From contig NC_080062.1 of assembly GCF_026212465.1 (NCBI RefSeq), forward strand, positions 12,082,643 through 12,146,642: 64,000 bases of DNA, given 5' to 3'. Within the stretch, counting starts at the first letter, position 1, and each line of letters opens with the position of its first letter. Made by a program: the position numbers and the translations under genes. This stretch comes from Amaranthus tricolor (taxonomy: Eukaryota > Streptophyta > Magnoliopsida > Caryophyllales > Amaranthaceae). Positions 1 through 10,703 of the stretch are shown here, piece after piece. A model generated the notes under the pieces. That model ran no database searches and had not been told where the DNA came from. It saw only the letters and a list, made by a program, of their open reading frames with translations.

Positions 1-61
1 TAATATCAAGTATATGATTATGATTTTAAATTCTAACAATTTTAAATCAATAATTTATATA
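1..61 (+). repeat. Partial family A monomer at window edge
   Basis: The 3' end of the monomer that closes the preceding 15-mer. It matches the bases before position 2559 almost exactly (AGTATATG here, AGCATATG there), so the 15-mer array continues to the left of the window. Confidence 0.9.
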
Positions 62-252
62 AAATAGTGTTGTTTTCAAAGTTTCGTGCAAAACAAACCA
101 ATTTTGAGATACTTTATGCGCGAAAGTGCCAAAAACGCTAAAAAGCCTATAAAATTGAGAATTAGCACGTAATATTAAGTATATGACTATGATAATGAAT
201 TCTAACAATTTCAAGACAATATTATATATACCAAATAGTGTTGTGTGCCAAG

Positions 253-295
253 TTTCGCGCAAAACAAACTAAGTTTGAGCTAGTTATGCGCGAAA
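253..295 (+). other. Representative 43-bp dyad, TTTCGCGCA / TGCGCGAAA
   Basis: The left arm TTTCGCGCA (253-261) is the exact reverse complement of the right arm TGCGCGAAA (287-295), with a 25-bp spacer. The spacer holds a smaller palindrome, AAACT-A-AGTTT. Both arms contain TTTCGCGC or its complement, which fits the E2F/DP consensus TTTSSCGC. The dyad recurs in many family A monomers; others carry TTTCGTGCA or TTTCGTGTA on the left. A regulatory or structural role is a hypothesis only. Confidence 0.75.
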
Positions 296-401
296 GTGTA
301 AAAAAAAGCTTAAAAACCCTTAAAATCGCAACGTAGCGCGTAACTTCAAGCATATGACTTTGACTCTCAATTATAACCATATAACCACAATAATATATAC
401 C

Positions 402-549
402 AAATAGTGTTGTCTGCCAAGTTTCGCGCAAAACAAACTAAGTTTGAGTTACTATGTGCGCGAAAGTGTAAAAAACGTTTAAATACCCTGAAAATCGCAA
501 GTTAGCACGTAATTTCAATTCTAACCATTTCAACACAATAATATATACT
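402..549 (+). repeat. Short 148-bp monomer with 21-bp deletion
   Basis: Between GCACGTAATTTC and AATTCTAACC the segment holding GCATATGACTATGATTTT is missing (junction about 514-519). In full-length monomers the lost segment is bounded by TTTCAA and TTCAAT, so a deletion between short direct repeats is likely. The same form recurs at 1059-1206 and once or twice in each 15-mer and 11-mer, for example 14558-14705; it is absent from 10-mers and 7-mers. Confidence 0.9.
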
Positions 550-2558
550 AAATAGTGTTATGTTCCAAGTTTCGCGCAAAACAAACCAAGTCTGAGTTAC
601 TTTATGCGCGAAAGTGTCTAAAACGCTTTAAAACCCTTAAATCCGCAACTTAGCACGTAATTTAAAGCATATGACTATGATTTTAAATTCTAACAATTAT
701 AACTCAATAATTTATAGAAAATAGTGTTGTGTGCCAAGTTTCGTGTAAAACAAACCAAGTTTGAGATACTTTATGCGCGAAAGTGCCAAAAAAACTTAAA
801 AAACCCATATAATTGTAAATTAGCACGTAATATTAAGCATATGACTATGATTTTAAATTTTAACCTTTTCAAGACAGTATTATATACCAAATAGTGTTGT
901 GTGCCAAGTTTCGCGCAAAACAAACTAAGTTTGAGCTAGTTATGCGCGAAAGTGTAAAAAAAAAGCTTAAAAACCCTTATAATCGCAACGTAGCGCGTAA
1001 CTTCAAGCATATGACTTTGACTCTCAATTATAACCATATAACCACAATAATATATACCAAATAGTGTTGTCTTCCAAGTTTCGCGCAAAACAAACTAAGT
1101 TTGAGTCACTATGTGCGCGAAAGTGTAAAAAACGTTTAAATACCCTGAAAATCGCAAGTTAGCACGTAATTTCAATTCTAACCATTTCAACACAATAATA
1201 TATACTAAATAGTGTTATGTTCCAAGTTTCGCGCAAAACAAACCAAGTTTGAGTTACTTTATGCGCGAAAGTGTCTAAAACGCTTTAAAACCCTTAAATC
1301 CGAAACTTAGCACGTAATTTAAAGCATATGACTATGATTTTAAATTCTAACAATTATAACTCAATAATTTATAGAAAATAGTGTTGTGTGCCAAGTTTCG
1401 TGTAAAACAAACCAAGTTTGAGATACTTTATGCGCGAAAGTGCCAAAAAAACTTAAAAACCCATGTAATTGTAAATTAGCACGTAATATTAAGCATATGA
1501 CTATGATTTTAAATTCTAACCTTTTCAAGACAGTATTATATACCAAATAGTGTTGTGTGCCAAGTTTCGCGCAAAACAAACTAAGTTTGAGCTAGTTATG
1601 CGCGAAAGTGTAAAAAAAACGCTTAAAAACCCTTAATATCGCATCTTAACACGTAACTTCAAGCATATGACTTTGATTCTCAATTATAACCATATAACCA
1701 CAATAATATATACCAAATAGTGTTGTGTGCCAAGTTTCGCGCAAAACAAACCAAGTTTGAGCTACTATGTGCGCGAAAGTGTCAAAAATGTTGAAAAACC
1801 CTTAAAATTGCAAGTTAGCACGTAATTTCTATTATATGGCTATGATTTTTAATTCCAACCATTTCAGCACAATAATATATATCAAAAAGAATTGTGTGCT
1901 GAGTTTCGCGCAAGAAAACCTTGTTTGAGCTACTTTATGCGCGAAAATGTCAAAAACTCTTAAAAGCCCTTAAAATTGCATCTTAGCACGTAATTTCAAG
2001 GGTATGACAATGATTTTAATTTCAAACCATTTCAACACAGTAATATATACCAAATAGTGTTGTGTGCCAAGTTTTGTGGAAAACAAACCAACTTTTTGCT
2101 ACTTTATGCGCGAACGTATCAAAAACGCTTAAAAACCCTTAAAATCGCAACTTAGAACGTAATTTAAAGCATATAACTATGTTTTTCGATTCTAACCATT
2201 GCAACAAAATAATATATACCAAATAGTGTTATGTGCCGTGTTTCGCGCAATTCAAACCAAGGTTGTGCTACTTTGTGCGCGTAAGTGTAAAAAACGATAA
2301 AAAACCCTTAAAATCGTAACTTAGCATGTAATTTCAAGCATATGACTATGATTTTCAATAATAACCATTTGAACTCAATAATTTAAACCAAATAATGTTG
2401 TGTGCCAGGTTTCGTTTAAAACAAACCAAGTTTGAGCTACTTTATGCGCGAAAGTGCCAAAAATGTTTAAACACCAATAAAATTGCAACTTAGCACGTAA
2501 TATCAAGCATATGATTATGATTTTAAATTCTAACAATTTTAAATCAATAATTTATATA

Positions 2559-3871
2559 AAATAGTGTTGTTTTCAAAGTTTCGTGCAAAACAAACCAATT
2601 TTGAGATACTTTATGCGCGAAAGTGCCAAAAACGCTAAAAAGCCTATAAAATTGAGAATTAGCACGTAATATTAAGTATATGACTATGATAATGAATTCT
2701 AACAATTTCAAGACAATATTATATATACCAAATAGTGTTGTGTGCCAAGTTTCGCGCAAAACAAACTAAGTTTGAGCTAGTTATGCGCGAAAGTGTAAAA
2801 AAAAAGCTTAAAAACCCTTAAAATCGCAACGTAGCGCGTAACTTCAAGCATATGACTTTGACTCTCAATTATAACCATATAACCACAATAATATATACCA
2901 AATAGTGTTGTCTGCCAAGTTTCGCGCAAAACAAACTAAGTTTGAGTTACTATGTGCGCGAAAGTGTAAAAAACGTTTAAATACCCTGAAAATCGCAAGT
3001 TAGCACGTAATTTCAATTCTAACCATTTCAACACAATAATATATACTAAATAGTGTTATGTTCCAAGTTTCGCGCAAAACAAACCAAGTCTGAGTTACTT
3101 TATGCGCGAAAGTGTCTAAAACGCTTTAAAACCCTTAAATCCGCAACTTAGCACGTAATTTAAAGCATATGACTATGATTTTAAATTCTAACAATTATAA
3201 CTCAATAATTTATAGAAAATAGTGTTGTGTGCCAAGTTTCGTGTAAAACAAACCAAGTTTGAGATACTTTATGCGCGAAAGTGCCAAAAAAACTTAAAAA
3301 CCCATATAATTGTAAATTAGCACGTAATATTAAGCATATGACTATGATTTTAAATTTTAACCTTTTCAAGACAGTATTATATACCAAATAGTGTTGTGTG
3401 CCAAGTTTCGCGCAAAACAAACTAAGTTTGAGCTAGTTATGCGCGAAAGTGTAAAAAAAAGCTTAAAAACCCTTAAAATCGCAACGTAGCGCGTAACTTC
3501 AAGCATATGACTTTGACTCTCAATTATAACCATATAACCACAATAATATATACCAAATAGTGTTGTCTGCCAAGTTTCGCGCAAAACAAACTAAGTTTGA
3601 GTTACTATGTGCGCGAAAGTGTAAAAAACGTTTAAATACCCTGAAAATCGCAAGTTAGCACGTAATTTCAATTCTAACCATTTCAACACAATAATATATA
3701 CTAAATAGTGTTATGTTCCAAGTTTCGCGCAAAACAAACCAAGTCTGAGTTACTTTATGCGCGAAAGTGTCTAAAACGCTTTAAAACCCTTAAATCCGCA
3801 ACTTAGCACGTAATTTAAAGCATATGACTATGATTTTAAATTCTAACAATTATAACTCAATAATTTATAGA
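2559..3871 (+). repeat. Truncated 8-mer HOR of family A (1313 bp)
   Basis: Begins like the 15-mer (TATATAAAATAGTGTTG, monomer 1) and runs through monomers 1-8, then passes into a 9/1 hybrid monomer that starts the next 15-mer. Monomers 9-15 are missing. This fits unequal crossing-over between misaligned 15-mers. Confidence 0.9.
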
Positions 3872-6367
3872 AAATAGTGTTGTGTGCCAAGTTTCGTGTA
3901 AAACAAACCAAGTTTGAGATACTTTATGCGCGAAAGTGCCAAAAACGCTAAAAAGCCTATAAAATTGAGAATTAGCACGTAATATTAAGTATATGACTAT
4001 GATAATGAATTCTAACAATTTCAAGACAATATTATATATACCAAATAGTGTTGTGTGCCAAGTTTCGCGCAAAACAAACTAAGTTTGAGCTAGTTATGCG
4101 CGAAAGTGTAAAAAAAAGCTTAAAAACCCTTAAAATCGCAACGTAGCGCGTAACTTCAAGCATATGACTTTGACTCTCAATTATAACCATATAACCACAA
4201 TAATATATACCAAATAGTGTTGTCTGCCAAGTTTCGCGCAAAACAAACTAAGTTTGAGTTACTATGTGCGCGAAAGTGTAAAAAACGTTTAAATACCCTG
4301 AAAATCGCAAGTTAGCACGTAATTTCAATTCTAACCATTTCAACACAATAATATATACTAAATAGTGTTATGTTCCAAGTTTCGCGCAAAACAAACCAAG
4401 TCTGAGTTACTTTATGCGCGAAAGTGTCTAAAACGCTTTAAAACCCTTAAATCCGCAACTTAGCACGTAATTTAAAGCATATGACTATGATTTTAAATTC
4501 TAACAATTATAACTCAATAATTTATAGAAAATAGTGTTGTGTGCCAAGTTTCGTGTAAAACAAACCAAGTTTGAGATACTTTATGCGCGAAAGTGCCAAA
4601 AAAACTTAAAAACCCATATAATTGTAAATTAGCACGTAATATTAAGCATATGACTATGATTTTAAATTTTAACCTTTTCAAGACAGTATTATATACCAAA
4701 AAGTGTTGTGTGCCAAGTTTCGCGCAAAACAAACTAAGTTTGAGCTAGTTATGCGCGAAAGTGTAAAAAAAAGCTTAAAAACCCTTAAAATCGCAACGTA
4801 GCGCGTAACTTCAAGCATATGACTTTGACTCTCAATTATAACCATATAACCACAATAATATATACCAAATAGTGTTGTCTGCCAAGTTTCGCGCAAAACA
4901 AACTAAGTTTGAGTTACTATGTGCGCGAAAGTGTAAAAAACGTTTAAATACCCTGAAAATCGCAAGTTAGCACGTAATTTCAATTCTAACCATTTCAACA
5001 CAATAATATATACTAAATAGTGTTATGTTCCAAGTTTCGCGCAAAACAAACCAAGTTTGAGTTACTTTATGCGCGAAAGTGTCTAAAACGCTTTAAAACC
5101 CTTAAATCCGCAACTTAGTACGTAATTTAAAGCATATGACTATGATTTTAAATTCTAACAATTATAACTCAATAATTTATAGAAAATAGTGTTGTGTGCC
5201 AAGTTTCGTGTAAAACAAACCAAGTTTGAGATACTTTATGCGCGAAAGTGCCAAAAAAACTTAAAAACCCATGTAATTGTAAATTAGCACGTAATATTAA
5301 GCATATGACTATGATTTTAAATTCTAACCTTTTCAAGACAGTATTATATACCAAATAGTGTTGTGTGCCAAGTTTCGCGCAAAACAAACTAAGTTTGAGC
5401 TAGTTATGCGCGAAAGTGTAAAAAAAAACGCTTAAAAACCCTTAATATCGCATCTTAACACGTAACTTCAAGCATATGACTTTGATTCTCAATTATAACC
5501 ATATAACCACAATAATATATACCAAATAGTGTTGTGTGCCAAGTTTCGCGCAAAACAAACCAAGTTTGAGCTACTATGTGCGCGAAAGTGTCAAAAATGT
5601 TGAAAAACCCTTAAAATTGCAAGTTAGCACGTAATTTCTATTATATGGCTATGATTTTTAATTCCAACCATTTCAGCACAATAATATATATCAAAAAGAA
5701 TTGTGTGCTGAGTTTCGCGCAAGAAAACCTTGTTTGAGCTACTTTATGCGCGAAAATGTCAAAAACTCTTAAAAGCCCTTAAAATTGCATCTTAGCACGT
5801 AATTTCAAGGGTATGACAATGATTTTAATTTCAAACCATTTCAACACAGTAATATATACCAAATAGTGTTGTGTGCCAAGTTTTGTGGAAAACAAACCAA
5901 CTTTTTGCTACTTTATGCGCGAACGTATCAAAAACGCTTAAAAACCCTTAAAATCGCAACTTAGAACGTAATTTAAAGCATATAACTATGTTTTTCGATT
6001 CTAACCATTGCAACAAAATAATATATACCAAATAGTGTTATGTGCCGTGTTTCGCGCAATTCAAACCAAGGTTGTGCTACTTTGTGCGCGTAAGTGTAAA
6101 AAACGATAAAAAACCCTTAAAATCGTAACTTAGCATGTAATTTCAAGCATATGACTATGATTTTCAATAATAACCATTTGAACTCAATAATTTAAACCAA
6201 ATAATGTTGTGTGCCAGGTTTCGTTTAAAACAAACCAAGTTTGAGCTACTTTATGCGCGAAAGTGCCAAAAATGTTTAAACACCAATAAAATTGCAACTT
6301 AGCACGTAATATCAAGTATATGATTATGATTTTAAATTCTAACAATTTTAAATCAATAATTTATATA
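3872..6367 (+). repeat. 15-mer HOR of family A, copy 2 (2496 bp), with hybrid first monomer
   Basis: The first monomer opens as monomer 9 (GTGTGCCAAGTTTCGTGTAA, CCAAGTTTGAG) and ends as monomer 1 (CGCTAAAAAGCCTATAAAA, TATGATAATGAATTC). The switch lies in the shared stretch about 3913-3945. The other fourteen monomers follow the copy 1 order with very few differences. One monomer reads CCAAAAAGTGTTG near 4697 instead of CCAAATAGTGTTG, a variant shared with the next copy. Confidence 0.92.
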
Positions 6368-8862
6368 AAATAGTGTTGTTTTCAAAGTTTCGTGCAAAAC
6401 AAACCAATTTTGAGATACTTTATGCGCGAAAGTGCCAAAAACGCTAAAAAGCCTATAAAATTGAGAATTAGCACGTAATATTAAGTATATGACTATGATA
6501 ATGAATTCTAACAATTTCAAGACAATATTATATATACCAAATAGTGTTGTGTGCCAAGTTTCGCGCAAAACAAACTAAGTTTGAGCTAGTTATGCGCGAA
6601 AGTGTAAAAAAAAGCTTAAAAACCCTTAAAATCGCAACGTAGCGCGTAACTTCAAGCATATGACTTTGACTCTCAATTATAACCATATAACCACAATAAT
6701 ATATACCAAATAGTGTTGTCTGCCAAGTTTCGCGCAAAACAAACTAAGTTTGAGTTACTATGTGCGCGAAAGTGTAAAAAACGTTTAAATACCCTGAAAA
6801 TCGCAAGTTAGCACGTAATTTCAATTCTAACCATTTCAACACAATAATATATACTAAATAGTGTTATGTTCCAAGTTTCGCGCAAAACAAACCAAGTCTG
6901 AGTTACTTTATGCGCGAAAGTGTCTAAAACGCTTTAAAACCCTTAAATCCGCAACTTAGCACGTAATTTAAAGCATATGACTATGATTTTAAATTCTAAC
7001 AATTATAACTCAATAATTTATAGAAAATAGTGTTGTGTGCCAAGTTTCGTGTAAAACAAACCAAGTTTGAGATACTTTATGCGCGAAAGTGCCAAAAAAA
7101 CTTAAAAACCCATATAATTGTAAATTAGCACGTAATATTAAGCATATGACTATGATTTTAAATTTTAACCTTTTCAAGACAGTATTATATACCAAAAAGT
7201 GTTGTGTGCCAAGTTTCGCGCAAAACAAACTAAGTTTGAGCTAGTTATGCGCGAAAGTGTAAAAAAAAGCTTAAAAACCCTTAAAATCGCAACGTAGCGC
7301 GTAACTTCAAGCATATGACTTTGACTCTCAATTATAACCATATAACCACAATAATATATACCAAATAGTGTTGTCTGCCAAGTTTCGCGCAAAACAAACT
7401 AAGTTTGAGTTACTATGTGCGCGAAAGTGTAAAAAACGTTTAAATACCCTGAAAATCGCAAGTTAGCACGTAATTTCAATTCTAACCATTTCAACACAAT
7501 AATATATACTAAATAGTGTTATGTTCCAAGTTTCGCGCAAAACAAACCAAGTTTGAGTTACTTTATGCGCGAAAGTGTCTAAAACGCTTTAAAACCCTTA
7601 AATCCGCAACTTAGTACGTAATTTAAAGCATATGACTATGATTTTAAATTCTAACAATTATAACTCAATAATTTATAGAAAATAGTGTTGTGTGCCAAGT
7701 TTCGTGTAAAACAAACCAAGTTTGAGATACTTTATGCGCGAAAGTGCCAAAAAAACTTAAAAACCCATGTAATTGTAAATTAGCACGTAATATTAAGCAT
7801 ATGACTATGATTTTAAATTCTAACCTTTTCAAGACAGTATTATATACCAAATAGTGTTGTGTGCCAAGTTTCGCGCAAAACAAACTAAGTTTGAGCTAGT
7901 TATGCGCGAAAGTGTAAAAAAAACGCTTAAAAACCCTTAATATCGCATCTTAACACGTAACTTCAAGCATATGACTTTGATTCTCAATTATAACCATATA
8001 ACCACAATAATATATACCAAATAGTGTTGTGTGCCAAGTTTCGCGCAAAACAAACCAAGTTTGAGCTACTATGTGCGCGAAAGTGTCAAAAATGTTGAAA
8101 AACCCTTAAAATTGCAAGTTAGCACGTAATTTCTATTATATGGCTATGATTTTTAATTCCAACCATTTCAGCACAATAATATATATCAAAAAGAATTGTG
8201 TGCTGAGTTTCGCGCAAGAAAACCTTGTTTGAGCTACTTTATGCGCGAAAATGTCAAAAACTCTTAAAATCCCTTAAAATTGCATCTTAGCACGTAATTT
8301 CAAGGGTATGACAATGATTTTAATTTCTAACCATTTCAACACAGTAATATATACCAAATAGTGTTGTGTGCCAAGTTTTGTGGAAAACAAACCAACTTTT
8401 TGCTACTTTATGCGCGAACGTATCAAAAACGCTTAAAAACCCTTAAAATCGCAACTTAGAACGTAATTTAAAGCATATAACTATGTTTTTCGATTCTAAC
8501 CATTGCAACAAAATAATATATACCAAATAGTGTTATGTGCCGTGTTTCGCGCAATTCAAACCAAGGTTGTGCTACTTTGTGCGCGTAAGTGTAAAAAACG
8601 ATAAAAAACCCTTAAAATCGTAACTTAGCATGTAATTTCAAGCATATGACTATGATTTTCAATAATAACCATTTGAACTCAATAATTTAAACCAAATAAT
8701 GTTGTGTGCCAGGTTTCGTTTAAAACAAACCAAGTTTGAGCTACTTTATGCGCGAAAGTGCCAAAAATGTTTAAACACCAATAAAATTGCAACTTAGCAC
8801 GTAATATCAAGCATATGATTATGATTTTAAATTCTAACAATTTTAAATCAATAATTTATATA
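6368..8862 (+). repeat. 15-mer HOR of family A, copy 3 (2495 bp)
   Basis: Nearly identical to copy 2, including the CCAAAAAGTGTTG variant near 7195. It differs by a few bases, for example CTCTTAAAATCCC near 8265 where copies 1 and 2 have CTCTTAAAAGCCC. Such close identity implies recent amplification of the 15-mer. Confidence 0.93.
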
Positions 8863-10703
8863 AAATAGTGTTGTTTTCAAAGTTTCGTGCAAAACAAACC
8901 AATTTTGAGATACTTTATGCGCGAAAGTGCCAAAAACGCTAAAAAGCCTATAAAATTGAGAATTAGCACGTAATATTAAGTATATGACTATGATAATGAA
9001 TTCTAACCATTTCAAGACAATATTATATATACCAAATAGTGTTGTGTGCCAAGTTTCGCGCAAAATAAACTAAGTTTGAGCTAGTTATGCGCGAAAGTGT
9101 AAAAAAAAGCTTAAAGACCCTTAAAATCGCAACTTAGCGCGTAACTTCAAGCATATGACTTTGAATCTCAATTATAACCATATAACCACAATAATATATA
9201 CCAAATAGTGTTGTCTGCCAAGTTTCGCGCAAAACAAACTAAGTTTGAGTTACTATGTGCGCGAAAGTGTAAAAAACGTTTAAATACCCTGAAAATCGCA
9301 AGTTAGCACGTAATTTCAATTCTAACCATTTCAACACAATAATATATACTAAATAGTGTTATGTTCCAAGTTTCGCGCAAAACAAACCAAGTTTGAGTTA
9401 CTTTATGCGCGAAAGTGTCTAAAACGCTTTAAAACCCTTAAATCCGCAACTTAGCACGTAATTTAAAGCATATGACTATGATTTTAAATTCTAACAATTA
9501 TAAATCAATAATTTATAGAAAATAGTGTTGTGTGCCAAGTTTCGTGTAAAACAAACCAAGTTTGAGATACTTTATGCGCGAAAGTGCCAAAAACGCTTAA
9601 AAACCCACAAAATAGTAAATTAGCACGTAATATTAAGCATATCACTATGATTTTAAATTCTAACCTTTTCAAGACAGTATTATATACCAAATACTGTTGT
9701 GTGCTAAGTTTCGCGCAAAACAAACTCAGTTTGAGCTAGTTATGCGCGAAAGTGTAAAAAAAACGCTTAAAAACCCTTAAAATTGCATCTTAGCACGTAA
9801 CTTCAAGCATATGACTTTGATTCTCAATTATAACCATATAACCACAATAATATATACCAAATAGTGTTGTGTGCCAAGTTTCGCGCAAAACTAACCAAGT
9901 TTGAGCTACTATGTGCGCGAAAGTGTCAAAAACGTTGAAAAACCCTTAAAATCGCAAGTTAGCACGTAATTTCTATTATGTGGCTATGATTTTTAATTCC
10001 AACCATTTCAGCACAATAATATATATCAAAAAGAATTGTGTGCTGAGTTTCGCGCAAGAAAACCTTGTTTGAGCTACTTTATGTGCGAAAATGTCAAAAA
10101 CTCTTAAAAGCCCTTAAAATTGCATCTTAGCACGTAATTTCAAGGGTATGACAATGATTTTGATTTCACCCCATTTCAACACAGTAATATATACCAAATA
10201 GTGTTGTGTGCAAAGTTTCGTGGAAAACAAACCAACTTTGAGCTACTTTATGCGCAAACGTAAAAAAAAACGCTTAAAAACCCTTAAAAACGCAACTTAA
10301 CACGTAATTTAAAGCATATAACTATGATTTCGATTCTAACCATTGCAACACAATAATATATACCAAATAGTGTTATGTGCCATGTTTCGCGCAATTCAAA
10401 CCAAGTTTGTGCTACTTTGTGCGCGTAAGTGTAAAAAACGATAAAAAAAACCCTTAAAATCGTAACTTAGCATGTAATTTCAAGCATATGACTATGATTT
10501 TCAATTATAAACATTTGAACTCAATAATTTATACCAAATAATGTTGTGCGCCAGGTTTCGTTTAAAACAAACCAAGTTTGAGCTAATTTATGCGCGAAAG
10601 TGCCAAAAATGTTTCAACACCCATAAAATCGCAACTTAGCACGTAATATCAAGCATATGATTATGATTTTAAATTCTAAAATTTTAACTCAATAATTTAT
10701 AGA
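8863..10703 (+). repeat. Mosaic 11-mer HOR of family A (1841 bp)
   Basis: Transition unit. Monomer 1 is of the 15-mer/10-mer type (TGATAATGAATTC). The next monomers include the 148-bp form, as in 11-mers. The tail is of the 10-mer type (TGATTTTGATTTCACCCC, GCGCAAACGTAAAA, GTTGTGCGCCAGG). The rare GATTTCACCCC is shared with the 10-mer at 16059. A crossover between 11-mer and 10-mer ancestors would explain it. Confidence 0.88.

Larger units (their letters stand above)
233..1544 (+). repeat. Four-monomer (656-bp) tandem duplication inside the 15-mer
   Basis: 233-888 and 889-1544 are both 656 bp and nearly identical. They share the AAAAGCTTAAAAACCC and CGTAGCGCG markers, the 148-bp short monomer and the GTGTAAAACAAACC monomer. 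The 11-mer HOR further right has this block once, so the 15-mer equals the 11-mer plus this duplication (2497 - 1841 = 656). Confidence 0.92.
62..2558 (+). repeat. 15-mer HOR of family A, copy 1 (2497 bp)
   Basis: Reference copy. Monomers start at 62, 233, 402, 550, 719, 889, 1059, 1207, 1376, 1545, 1715, 1885, 2052, 2221 and 2390. Lengths are 171, 169, 148, 169, 170, 170, 148, 169, 169, 170, 170, 167, 169, 169 and 169 bp. Monomers 2-5 and 6-9 are near copies of each other. Monomer 12 is the most divergent, reading TCAAAAAGAATTGTGTGCTG instead of CCAAATAGTGTTGTGTGCC. Monomer 15 reads AAATAATGTTGTGTGCCAGG. Confidence 0.95.

Noticed and set aside
47..262. Open reading frame of 71 codons on the - strand, with many relatives of 60-72 codons through 1-33567
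   Set aside because: The frames recur with the HOR period, span monomer boundaries, start and stop at repeat motifs, and break whenever an A run changes length by one. There is no sign of protein-level conservation.
306..330. Telomere-like AAACCCT in family A monomers
   Set aside because: Only one unit per monomer, followed by TAAAA and not by further CCCTAAA. It is part of the monomer and not a telomeric tract.
949..970. A runs of 7-10 bases as poly-A tails of inserted retroelements
   Set aside because: The run lies at the same position in every related monomer and only varies by one to three bases. No element body or target-site duplication is present.
62..2558. Primate alpha satellite (171 bp)
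   Set aside because: The length is similar but the sequence does not resemble the alpha satellite motifs I know, and the CENP-B box is absent.
10216..10232. CENP-B box-like TTTCGTGGAAAACAAAC
   Set aside because: Matches the mammalian CENP-B box at 11 of 17 positions, but the essential CGGG core is missing, and it is a minority form of the monomer.
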